Source: Trichoplax adhaerens
Taxonomy: Eukaryota > Placozoa > Uniplacotomia > Trichoplacea > Trichoplacidae
Direction of reading: 5' to 3'
Assembly: GCF_000150275.1 (NCBI RefSeq)
Contig: NW_002060949.1
Span: forward strand, 29,752-93,751
DNA length: 64,000 nucleotides
In this document: positions 39,901 through 52,300 of the stretch, piece by piece
Layout of the letters: each line of letters starts with the position of its first letter
Numbering within the stretch: position 1 is the first letter of the stretch
Notes under the pieces: generated by a model
The model's input: only the letters and a program-made list of their open reading frames with translations
What the model was told of the DNA's origin: nothing
Databases searched by the model: none
Made by a program: the position numbers and the translations under genes

Positions 39901-42900
39901 TTCATTGAAAATGATGAGATTGCTGGCGTTACAATTTAATTTGCGATCCGACTATTATTTTCGGCAACTGATATTAAATATTGCTGCGTCAGTGATGTTC
40001 GTTAAGAAAGAAAACATTAGTGACTGTTTGGTTGATAATCTTAATATATTATCAGCTATCAATAAAGTGGAAGAAACATTACAAAATGATAAAATTGGTA
40101 ATTCTCTCCAATCTTTCGGTACTACGATTGACGAATCGAATGAATTAGAAATGAATTTAATAGACCTTTCAAGTACAATTAACTACTTTGGACCTGTGTT
40201 TGAAAAAAGTATCATTACTCACCGACAGCTTCTCCAAAATACTTTGATAGCCTGGCTTTATGACATAAATAGACAAGATGTTAACTGGCATGGTATTTTT
40301 AAGGAATTACGTCAACATGTAGAATTCGGTTTACGGTATACTATGCAATCACCCAAGTACTTCTCTCCGTTCCGACGTATAATGAATGAATTTGAATGTG
40401 AGGATAAGATTGACCTATTGGAGGTAACTACGCAACAATTATTATTTGATACTATGAACTCATATTGGGACTTCAGTGGTAGTGAGGGTGTCTTTAGATG
40501 GCAAAGCCTCTTATCTTTAACTGAAAATGATATAAAGAATGACTTGGGAGGACCGTGTGAATTATTTTACGGCAACATTATCACTGATAGTATGTTTGGA
40601 TTAATCTCACAGGAAACTGCAATCAGTAATAAATATTACAATCTAGCCCAGATTGGTCAATTGAAGGAAAAAATTAAGCAATTAAATACTATAGCTTCAT
40701 TTCTTTGGTGCAATTTCTCACAAATCTGTCACAGTTATAACAATATATGGAGTACAAATTATAATACTATATGTTTCATGACATCTAGAGTATTGTTAGC
40801 TTATCGAACAATTTTTGCCACTGAAATGCCAAGACTAGATGATCTGTGTAATAGCTTTATTACTGATTGCTTGTCAATACGGAAGGTCCAAGACATCAAA
40901 TTTTTGGAGATGTTGAGTGCTGCAATTGCTGATACTGAAATAGAAAATTCTTCAGATATGGCATACCGCAGTAGCCTCCAATTGGTGAAGAATTTAGTAC
41001 TAGGGTTACTGGAAGATTTACGCTTAGCAATGGAGAGTTATCTTAGCGATGATAGAGAGATTAAATCTGACCGTTGTATGCTGTTCTATTTGGGCTCAGC
41101 GTGGGTCAAACTTGGATTATTATTATCAATCTTTGCAGCACCTACAGATCCTGTTGATCCATTAATCAAACGTGCAACAAAGTTAAATTTTCTTAAAGAA
41201 GAATTAGAAGAAACTAAGTCTGAAATCAAAGTAAGACTACAAGCATATAATTTATTGGCCGGATTTCCCTACACTAGTGATAATGAACCAAGTTGTACTG
41301 AGATACCATATTATGTGTCACCTCATGAAGAAAATGTGATAAAAAGGCGTTGTTCTTTGCAAGAATCTATCAAGAAATTGGAAAATAAAACTGCTTTTAG
41401 GCCATCTTCACCTCAATATGATAAGTTAATATTAGATATTAACAATATTCGACAAAGCTTAACGTTACCTGCTAATATTGTTCAGCTGTTACAAAGTTTA
41501 AATGTAGAGAACTGCAAAGGAATACCTTCTGAACGTGATGAAACGTCGTTGGCCAAGGAAATTGCATGGCAAAGATCTATGTTAGGGGTTATAAATAATA
41601 TACAGGCAAATTATCCTGCTTATGTTGATATTCATATGCCGTTTTCTATAGCATTGTCATTTATGCGTTTTGGAATGCGACTTTCAGCATCACCGACAAT
41701 GAACATTCATCAAGTATCCCAATTCTTTAAATCAGATAATCAGGACAATTCTAATTTCTGGGATTTAAAATTAATTAGCGATAGCATTATACGAACATTA
41801 ATTGTTTACCCAGCTGATGATAACGCTCGAACAATTACATACTTACTAGATTCAAACGTAAACTCTGTTTTTAAAAGTATCGTCGGAACAAGTACTCCAC
41901 GTAAAAGTAATGAGCTGAAAGCGCAGCTATCAAATATTTTACTACTGTTAGCTTATAGTACTGTCATCGAACAAAGCTATTGTATCGCAGATGTCGATTT
42001 TGGACCGGTACTTTCAATTTTTGAGTGTTATTACGTAATGTGGAAAGACCATCAGATGAAAAAAGAATTAAAGGAAGATCAGCAACGTAGTATGTTTAAA
42101 TATAAAATTCAAGAGCATATAACGGAAGATGAAGAGATTCATGACAATGAGGAAATTAGACTACTATTTCCTACATACAATAATGAATTTGAGGAGACTC
42201 AAGACAGTACGATGACGAAGGAAAGTACGCTATCGAAATTTGACTTTCAAGACGTTGATATTCAAGAGTTAACGAGCCTACACGGAGTAGTTTTCGGTAT
42301 TTTATCAACATTGGAGAAGATAAGTGATCATAACGTACTCAAATATTCAGATAAAGTTTATAAAACATTATTTCAACGTAAATATGTGCTGGCTAGTTCG
42401 ATCAAAAAATTATTAAAATTTGCTGTTAATGCTGATCTGGATTCATCTTGCATTCGTTCTCATATCCTGATGAGTAAGTTTTTACTGGATGAGGTAACAG
42501 ACACAGATGTCGATTTAGCGGATAAAGATACAATTTTCTTACCAGGATATCGCGACTACATTTACGACTTCTACCAGGACCCTAACATTGGTGAAGCTCA
42601 AGAGTTACCGGCGGTTATGAAAAGTTTAATGTGCCGTTTAGATGAAATACTTATTGAATGGCCCGATCATCCCGTACTACATGAATTACAAACATCCATT
42701 CGACGTGTACTATCATTTTCAAGTAGTAGTCCGTTAATGAAATATCTAACTGGATTAGAATTTATCTTGAAGAAAGCACAGGATTGGGAGAGTTATGCTA
42801 GTAAAGCAGTTTCAATTCGTTGCCACTTGGATGAGGTTACAAAGTTAATTATTCGATGGAGAAGTATAGAATTAAAATCTTGGTCTAAGTTATTAGATTT

Positions 42901-45900
42901 AGTTCATCATAATTTTAAGAGTAGTGCAAACCGATGGTGGTTTCATATCTATGAATTATATATTCAATTTATTAAATCAGATAATGAGAGCAACAAGCTA
43001 AGTTGTTCTGAAATTGTCAAGACATTAAGCCAATTCGTTGAGAACAGTAATTTAGGGGAATTCACGGCTCGGTTAGATTTATTACGTTCATTTTATTGTC
43101 AATTAACTTACGAAAAGCACTCAGCGTTCAGAAACAGTACTAATATTTTTAGCACCAATATAGAACACTTACAGAGTATTCTGGGTAACATATATCAATA
43201 TTATTTTCAATTTCTGCGTCTTGTTGAAGATAAGGTGAAATCAATGCGTTCACCAATTGATAAGGAGCTACAAGATTTCGTTAAAATATCGAAATGGAAT
43301 GATTATAACTATTGGTCACTAAAGGAAGGAATATCACGCACACATCGTACGTTACATAAATATATTAAAAGATTTCGACAATGTTTATCGGAACCGGTTG
43401 GACCTCTATTAGTGTTTACCTCTCAATCATTTCATGTAAGCCCACCTTTAGAGATTTCAATTTTCTCCAGTGGAGCCGAATTTCAACCTTCAACTGACGG
43501 AGACTTGAAAGAGAATGAACGTAAGGTGGATTTGGCAACTTTTTTTGAGAGCACTTTAGTTCAAAATGTTTTTACTAACGATGCCGCTACAGCACAAACC
43601 AATGTGTTATCACGAATATCGTCAATGACTAGTAAATTTCGTGCAATTTCTGATACTGTAACTGGAACGAGAAACTATTCATCTCTTGTTTTAAAATTAA
43701 ACGGTTTTTGTGAAGTTATCATTGAAACTATAAAAGAACTGCAAGATGATACAGCACGATTAGATACTAAAAAATTAGCTGATGTAAAGCTGTTAGGGTT
43801 ACGTAAACGCCGTTCATTGGCCATGCTTTTCTTGAGCCTAAAGTCTATTGGTATGTCCTATCGTAAAGGTTTGCGATATGATAAAGATGGAATCCAAGAA
43901 AAAATATTTTTGTGTAAACCAATCGACGAGTACACTATTAAGCACTGGAATACTATATCCAGTAAAGAAGCAGCGGCTGCCTTCACCACTATTTGGAATA
44001 AATGCGAATCATATTTCTATAAAAGCTGCTCTCACTATTTTGCTTTAATAACTGCTCTAAATTCCCCTTCTGAAGATTTAACCTATAATGACGTAGAAAG
44101 ATGTCATGGATTCGGATCAGAGATCCTTCGTAAAATCATCGTACAAAAGGGTAAGGTATCATTGCTAGCTGACGAATTATACGAACTAAATGTCATTAGA
44201 GAACGTATTGCTAGAATTAAGCCGAGGCATAAGATTACTGAAGGAATAGAACCATCCGATTTGCCTCCTCAGACGCAAAGCATAACATGGATTAACCGTA
44301 TTAAAAGATTAACCAGAAATACTTTAAAGGGTTTACTAGAAATGCGACTACTTCTTGAATGCTGTCCGACAACCCGACTTGAACCATTACCAACGCCATG
44401 GCAAATAAACTATTTGCCTAATGTAAGTAAAGCAATCGCAGGTGATGTGCAAGTAATAGCTTTTATCCAAAAGATCAATATTGCAAGAAATGATTTGATA
44501 AGCGTTGCTGTCTCTACTAATAGCGGTAGAATAGATGATCACTCATACAATGATTATGTATCGTGGTTGCAAATTGATAGTGTAGCGAGGCTTTGTGAAA
44601 AGTTACAAATTGCAAGTGAAATTATTAGTGACTTAGAGGAAGCTTTTAAAGCAGAACAAGATTGGATTTACCAACCATCGAAATGTATCGAACCATTTAT
44701 TCAGTTAAAGCTAGATATTGCTCAAACATGTCACGAGTTTTATACTTGGCAAATCAACATTAGTGCGGAAACAGCTTTAATCAATAGCGATTTAATGCAG
44801 AATTATTTACGAGAAGTTAATGCCGCAATCACACATACGCTTTATGTTGCTCAAATATTGTTGCAATCTACTGACATCCAAGGCATCGGAGAGCAGGTTA
44901 AATCTAAAGCAGCTTCGCAAGATGAAGATGACGGAGAATTCGAGAAAATGCAACCGGAACTATTGTCTGCTACGGAGAGTAACGTACTGGATATCTTAGA
45001 TAAATTGCGCATACCAAAGATTATTAAGAGCTACAATAGCAGCATAAGGTTATTATCACAATTACATGACGAGTTTTATGACGCTCCTGGCCAAAAATTA
45101 TTAATATGCTGTTGTAATGTAATGATGACTATTAAACCGCTGATTTTTAATTACGTTTTACTGGTCGAATTCTATTTCCATCAATACTTATTATTGCATC
45201 GGACATCTTGCAAATTATCACACATACTTATGAATACTTTCGTCGAGCTTATGGCAAAGGTATTTACATATCAAATAATGAATTTACGGAAAGACTTTTG
45301 TATTTGATAAATCAAATTCCTATCTATTTGTAGGGATTTTGTCAACCACAGGAATCTGATAGTAAAGTGGGTGGAGATAGTTTAACTGAATTCGTAGATC
45401 AAGAAAGCGGTGGTGTAGGTGAAGGTGAAGGTAGTAAAGACGTATCGGATATGATTGAGAATGAGGATCAGGTAATATTTACTGTACAGCATAAAAGGTA
45501 TAATAAATACCATTTCATAAATTTAATAAGAAAAATATGACAGCATAATTTATCATAGTTATTAGATGCAAGGCAAGATGGCGAGAGTCAACAATCAAAA
45601 AACGACGAACAAAAGGATCTAAAAGCAGAAGATAATGCCATAGAAATGTCCGAGGATTTTGACGGTCATATGCAAGATGCAGCTAGACAGGAAAATGACG
45701 ATAGTGAAAATGAAAGTGAATCAGATGTTGATGAAAATGAACTTGATAAGCAAATGGGAGAAGTTGATGATAATGATAATGAAGAGATTCTTGATGAAAA
45801 GTTATGGGGAAGTGATAGCGATGATGAAGGAGAAGAGATTAAAGAGTCCGATCAATACGGAGGGTCTGGAGCTCAAGAAGATGTTGAAATTGTTGCCAAA

Positions 45901-48376
45901 GAAAACCGAGAAGCGAATGATGGAAAGTCGGGCGAGGAGTTAGATAATGCAGCCGATAATGAAGATGATGAATCTGGCTCAGAAAACAACTCTGGTTCAC
46001 CTCCATCTCCAAATGCTGATGAAAATGAAAAGGCAGATCATGATCAGGATCATATACGTGATGACGTGAAAGACAGTTCTGAATTCGAAATTCCAGATGA
46101 GCTTTCATTAGATGATGATATTAGAAGTTCGAATAGCGATAAAATGGAAGATGACTTAGGGGAAAGTGGTACGGAAAATGAAAGCAGCAATGGCAGTGGC
46201 GACGATGACGAAGATATAATGGATAAAACTGCAACTGATGACGACAATGGAAAGGATTATGAACAATTATCTGATATGTTGCCAGAAGAATCACAAATAA
46301 ACGATGATGAAACACAGGAATCTAACTCTAGAATGAATACAACTAACGTATTTTGCGCCGACAATCAGTATTCTACTGAGGAAAGGTCTGTCAATGCTGC
46401 GCAAAATATAGAGAATAATACCCCAAATACTAATGATGATACAGCTGATATTAATGATGGTTTAGCCAGTGGAAATGCTAAATATGGCCATTCAGGTCAA
46501 TCGAACTTTGTGGAACATGTAGAAGATGAAATTAAAACTGAAAAACGCCCTTTCAATGAACTCCGTGAATCTAATTTACAACGAAAATTGGCACAAGATA
46601 ACGAGATGCCGTTTAAGCGACGCAAAGCAGTAAATAGTTCTGCGGTTGAATCTGAACAACCTGTCGATAACGAAGGGCGAAATAGCAATTATTTTCAACA
46701 CTTGCGACCAGACGAAGAAAGTAGCAGTAAAGATACAGCCATAGATGCTGCAACATCGGAACAGTTGACGCAAAATCAGGATAATTATGATCAAGCTAAT
46801 TTTGAAGAAGATCTAGCAGAAAATCAAAATTTAGTTGAAGCTATGGATACTGAAGTTCAAGATACTACTAGCAAGGTGCAGAATGTAGACGCGAAATCAC
46901 AAAGAGGTGAATTAAAAGATTTACCGAAAACTGAGCAACAGCAATCTGAGCAAGAAAATTCTAGTGGCAACCCAATGGAAGAGATAGAAATCTGCAATAA
47001 GGCTCAAAACTCATACCACATGACGTCATTAAGTCGCCTCCAGGACTCAACAGAGGCAGCTTTAAGAATGGATTTTGAAACGTTTGAAGATATTCGACAC
47101 CAACTTGAGCAGCAATTACAAGGGCTATTTTTACCAACTGGTGATAGTGAAGCTGAGGATGATATCAGTGCACAGCAAATGTGGCAGCATTACTGCCAAT
47201 TAACAGCTCCTTTATCCCGAGAATTATGCGAACAGCTTCGGCTTGTATTGGAACCTACGCTAGCTAATAAATTGAAGGGAGATTACCGTACAGGTAAACG
47301 ATTAAATATTCGAAAAGTGATACCCTATATAGCTAGCAATTATCGAAAGGATAAGATTTGGCTCCGTAGATCGAAGAAAAGCAAGCGACAGTACCAGATT
47401 GTTTTAGCCATAGACGATTCATCTAGTATGAATGACAATCACTCAAAACAACTTGCATTCGAGTCTTTATCGGTTATTAGTAACGCTTTAGTATGGTTGG
47501 AAGCAGGAGAGTTAGCTATTATGAACTTTGGCGAAGAGGTGAAACTCTTACATCCATTTCATCAACCATTTAATGATGAAATTGGAGGGAAAATCATAAA
47601 ACAGTTCAGCTTTAGTCAAAAGAAGACTCGAATCTCGCAGGTAAATCATTCGTATAAAAAATACTCTGTTAAATTTGATAACATGACACCAAACTCCTAG
47701 AATTTATGTTATCATTAATTCTTTTTTACAGCTGTTGCAAAGTAGTGCAGCAATATTAACATCCGGAAAGACTACCAAAAGATATATGACAGCAACTAAT
47801 CAAGTTGATATCAATCAGCTATTGATAATTATCTCAGATGGTCGAGGGCTTTTTGTTGAAGGAACTGAGGTTGGTAAAATATTATCGATAAAGTGGTAAT
47901 ACGTACACTTGAACTTATCACTGGACACTATCTGGTCTTTTTTTAGATTGTCTTAAAATCAGTCCGTGCAGCCATTGAAGCTGGCACTTTTATTGTTTTC
48001 GTGATCTTGGATAACCCTAAAACTAAGGTGTGTGATGATGAACTTAAAAGTTTGAAACCTTTTAGACACTGTTATCCATTATTAATACCATATCTCTTGT
48101 GTGCTTTCCTATATGCATATAAACAGGATTCAATTATTGACATTCGGATGCCGGTATTTAATGCTTTAGGCCAGGTAAATGTTGTTATTATAAAATTCTA
48201 TACTAATTGCATGTCATTAATGTAATAATTTTTTTCCTTAGATTGAACGTTTTAAAACTTATATGGATGAATTTCCTTTCCCATATTACATTGTTCTAAG
48301 AGACATTAATTCGTTGCCTCAGGTCTTGGCAAGCGCTCTAAGACAGTGGTTTGAAATGATAAATTCTAGTAATTAA
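27913..48376 (+). CDS. MDN1: Midasin (MDN1), giant AAA+ ATPase of 60S ribosome assembly, 30 exons, about 5,412 aa
   Basis: Midasin (yeast Rea1) is a dynein-like six-AAA ring that pulls assembly factors off pre-60S particles through its C-terminal MIDAS domain. Exons: 27913-28023, 29449-29660, 29837-29900, 30045-30088, 30177-30269, 30481-30588, 30738-30918, 31013-31228, 31348-31419, 31539-31598, 31688-31791, 31861-31978, 32046-32230, 32349-32436, 32499-32594, 32697-32809, 32930-33087, 33169-33229, 33309-33423, 33496-33574, 33651-33766, 33844-38485, 38577-38704, 38807-45259, 45334-45471, 45559-47640, 47732-47869, 47947-48027, 48127-48174 and 48242-48376; the total is an exact multiple of three. 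Walker A motifs: GYVGSGKT (~306), GETGTGKT (~657), GETSVGKT (~1067), GETGCGKT (~1387), GSPGVGKT (~1744), GNSRCGKS (~2064). A long linker, a D/E-rich region (45559-46900) and the MIDAS motif DDSSSM (~5204) follow. Human midasin is 5,596 aa. Exon 1 and exon 23 are the least certain. Confidence 0.97.
45559..46980 (+). other. MDN1: Acidic low-complexity region of midasin
   Basis: About 450 residues dominated by Asp, Glu, Ser and Asn, containing EDNAIEMSEDFDGHM, a block highly conserved in midasins. In the family this flexible tether joins the linker to the MIDAS domain. A basic KRRK patch (about 46613-46625) inside it may act in nuclear import. The strong composition creates long spurious frames on the opposite strand. 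Confidence 0.85.
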
Positions 48377-49381
48377 ATTGACTAACAACTAAAATTGCTC
48401 AAAGTGGCTGAATTTCTTGCTATCTGTGCAAAAATGTTTTAATGTGTAGGTTCTACCATGACCGGACATGTACAATACTGTATAAACTGAGATTTTTTAC
48501 TGTACAGGCTCAGATAACCTTACAGTGTTATAATTTTGATATTAAAGTGAACTTTCTACATGTGAATATGTCGATAGATACCGAGATACTCTACGTAAGA
48601 GCTTCTAAATTATTATTTGTATGGCTTTTGTACAATTTATCGCTGGCGTATAAGGAGAAGAATCGCAACAATTTTTTACCAAAAAGTCTTTATTTATGTA
48701 ATGATATAACGACTTGTCGTAACTGATTGTTTAAAAAGGAATCAACAGAAATCATTGACTCTAGTTAATATAATTTCAACAGACAACCAGTTTTTTACAC
48801 AAAGTTACTATCGTATGATTACATGCTAATGTTATATTTAACACTATAAGGTTACCTACAAAAAATATGCTAATTTTAATTGTATAATACATCCTTGTCA
48901 TTATACAATTAAAACGGGATTTTTCATGGTATTAATAAAGAAAATGACATATAATTATGAAACCAAAATTTTAGTATTACTGTTTGTCAATTCTGGTGTA
49001 TTTTAACGGATGGTACACTGAGAAGAAAATTTGAGAAAATTTCGGAGATTGAAAAAGGTTCAATATTTGTAATAAACAGATCCTACAAGAAGTACTATAG
49101 AGTACAAATGGGATAGACCGCATTATAATTAAATGAATAATACTGGAATCGACTTGAATCAAACATAGCAAGTGTTCGTTTGTTGCGAAAAGATGGTTTC
49201 CTTTTAATATGCTACAGTCGCTATTACAGTTACTATATATTGTAGAAGTTAGTGCAGCTCTTCAACGGACATAATTCTTGATTGAGAATTTTTGTTCTAG
49301 TATAAACTAAACAAGCGATCAGTAGTTAAAATATGGTCAGAAATAATTTTGATCTTCAATTGTTTCTTTTCCAGTTAATAA
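48377..49381. other. Convergent intergenic region between MDN1 and dystrophin
   Basis: About 1 kb of AT-rich sequence into which both genes terminate. An AATAAA at 48934-48939 on the plus strand is a candidate MDN1 polyadenylation signal. Open frames at 48442-48726 and 48977-49171 show no conserved content. Confidence 0.5.
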
Positions 49382-52300
49382 TTAATCTACCATTGTATGC
49401 ATGATTCTAGAACGTTGTAAAGATGATTTACATACGTGAATATCGGAGTTACCTGGACTGTAAACTGCGAGTTGCATGTAGAGAACTTCCGCGATCGGTA
49501 TAATACACGGCTGGCGAATATCGTCCGGATTGTTTCAGACTATCGCCCTAAAATGCCATTCAATTCAATATATTAAAGAAGATAAATTCAAAATCTTCAA
49601 AGTCTACTGTTACCACACGAAAGAACGTATCCATTTGCATGTTGTTTGCCTAGTAGATAAACCCAGCTTAAAGATTTACCTTGTAACGAGGTGAAGTTTG
49701 AAGGTCATATTGACTGGATCTGAAATTGTCATAAGTTGGGGATTTTCTACCATAAACTGAAACAAATTAGAAGTATGTTTTGTTATTACCAATATCAAAT
49801 CGAACAATAACTCACATGAGAATAGGCATAATCATAACTATGGGTGATAGGTATATTTTAATAACTTGTAGTCAATACTTGTAATTTCTAATGGTACAGT
49901 CGTTCAACTTTAATTGAACGAGAGTAAAGTCATACAGTATATCCTATGGGCTAATTCTATGCTATGCCGTACGAGATAAAAGTTGATTCTTGATCGGATG
50001 ACGTTAAGAGAAACTATGTCGTTTAATTTCAAAGATATAAAATTTTCAATTCCGTCATACCAAGTCTTACCTGCATCAGATATTTTCCTTACTACTTTAG
50101 ACATTTCAGTACCGGTTGCATTAATAGAAGACATTAATGCACTATTTTCAGGTGAGGCAGCAGGATCGAATTCATCTTGTATCATGGATAAAAAACAAAA
50201 TTTTTCAGTATCAATTTGGCTAGAAAATTATGTCATATGTCGATATGGTCTATATAGATTTATATAAGTAGACAGCAATCTTGACGTGGTTGGACTGTAT
50301 TCTAAGTTGTAAGTTGATATGGATTGTTAACTAAAAAATCTTTTACTATCTAATGATAAAAGTTTGCTACTGTAACGATCAAATTAATCTATTTGGCCAG
50401 TATGTATCAACTAAAATAATCGTTCTTATATCATCAACATTATCGTTTAAGTCAAAGTAAATAATTCACAGTAACACATAATGCAGTGCCTCCTCTTGTA
50501 GAAACGAGATAGTTACAAGCAGTCATATATTGGCCAAATCTGGCTAATTTATAATGTAAGAAGTAAAGCAAATAAAAATCCACTGTATTTCTTCCAATTT
50601 CAATATCATGGTTTTATAAGACTATAATCTTACAAATAGCATGAAAATGATCTGTATAGCATCAAATAAAACTGGTAATGAAGGATAAAGCATTCATATT
50701 TACCTGTACTTTCTACAGTAAATGAATTTAGCTGACTCAAGATATTGTTTAATTCGTCCGATGATGCAAGCCCATTTTGTGGAACTTTTTCATAGTCAGC
50801 TGTATATTGATTAAAATAATCCATTTCTGATCTGCTATCCATACTTTGTAAGACATTCTGACCCATGACATGATCGTGATTGGAAGAGTTTGATTCAGAA
50901 TAGCGTCTATAATCGTAATGATGCCCATTGGTGGCGGGTGCAGATTTAGTAGGTTGCAATCGATCACGCGTTGACGACGAAGTGAAATGATTGCCAACTC
51001 GACTTTGTAAAATAATTGGTGGAGATGATGCTGATGGTAGGATAGATGGAGTTACAGTAGGAATAGGTGATGTTCCATTAGTTCTTGATATTTCTTCTGG
51101 TCGATTTCGTAAAATATGTGATGGTGGAGATGATGATCTGATCGCTGAATGAGAATAAGTATGGATTGGCGATGCCCCATTTGTTCTTGGTTGTTGATCT
51201 AGGCGACTTTGTGATATAGCTGGTTGCGATAATGCAGAATGAGACAATGTAGTAATTGGCGATACTCCACTCGCTCTAGGCTGATGCAATGATGACGCAA
51301 AAGCATCATGAGAGAATCTTGCAACTGGTGATGCATCACTTTCTCTAGGTTGATTAGATGATGATGATGCAAAAGCAGAATGAGTTAACATCGGATTTGG
51401 TGAAGCTTCACTCGTTTTAGGTTGCTGATCAGATCTATTTCGCAGCAGACGTAGTGGCGATGTCGATGTTGCCAATGCAGAATTACTATATCCCATAACG
51501 GGTGATGGACTACTCGTTCTAGGTTGTTGTGATGCTATTGAATTAGTATACGTAGGAACCGGTGATGCTCCATTAGTTCTTCCTTGATGTGCAGATCGAT
51601 CTTGTAAGAAACGAGATGAATTAGGTGACGCGGAATTGTTTGCAAAAGGAGACATTCCACTTGTTTTTGATGGGTCAGCTCGACTTTTTAATAGGAAAGT
51701 AGGTCTTGATGACGACTGTGCTGTAGACGAGGTTAATGTTGAAACAGGAGAAATTTCGCTGGTCTTTGGCCGTGAAAATGACCTAGTCGGTAAGGTAAAT
51801 GAAGTTATGGGTGATGTTTCACTTGCCTTAGGTCGGTATTGTCCATTAGAGATATTGCCATTTGATTGAAGATGATCTCCATTTATTTGATCATGATTTT
51901 CTTGATCTGATGGTAGTGTCTCAATATCGTTGAGGTTAGTTTGACTTGGTGTTCCATCAACGGCAAACGTAGTAGCCTAAATGAAATATGAAAATAACCT
52001 TGGAGTTAGGAAGTAACATTAATTTTACATACTTTGTATAATAGGTTAATTATCAATTCATCAAGAAGGAATTATAGAAATTAAGACTGAAATTAAGAAA
52101 TATAGTATCCATTAGCACTTGTATATGTTTACATCATACTAATTTTTGCGTAATTTTAATATTTTAGTTAGGAAATAAATTTAATTTTAATATTTCTTAG
52201 AACAGTTTAATCAATTACTTAATAAGCAATTGCAGAAATTAAGGCTGAAATTAAGAGATACAGTACCAGTATCCGTTAATCTCTATATGCTTTCATCGTA

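Noticed and set aside
45839-46315. Overlapping minus-strand frames rich in Ser, His and Leu
   Set aside because: They are the complement of the Asp/Glu/Ser-rich midasin region, a typical composition shadow.
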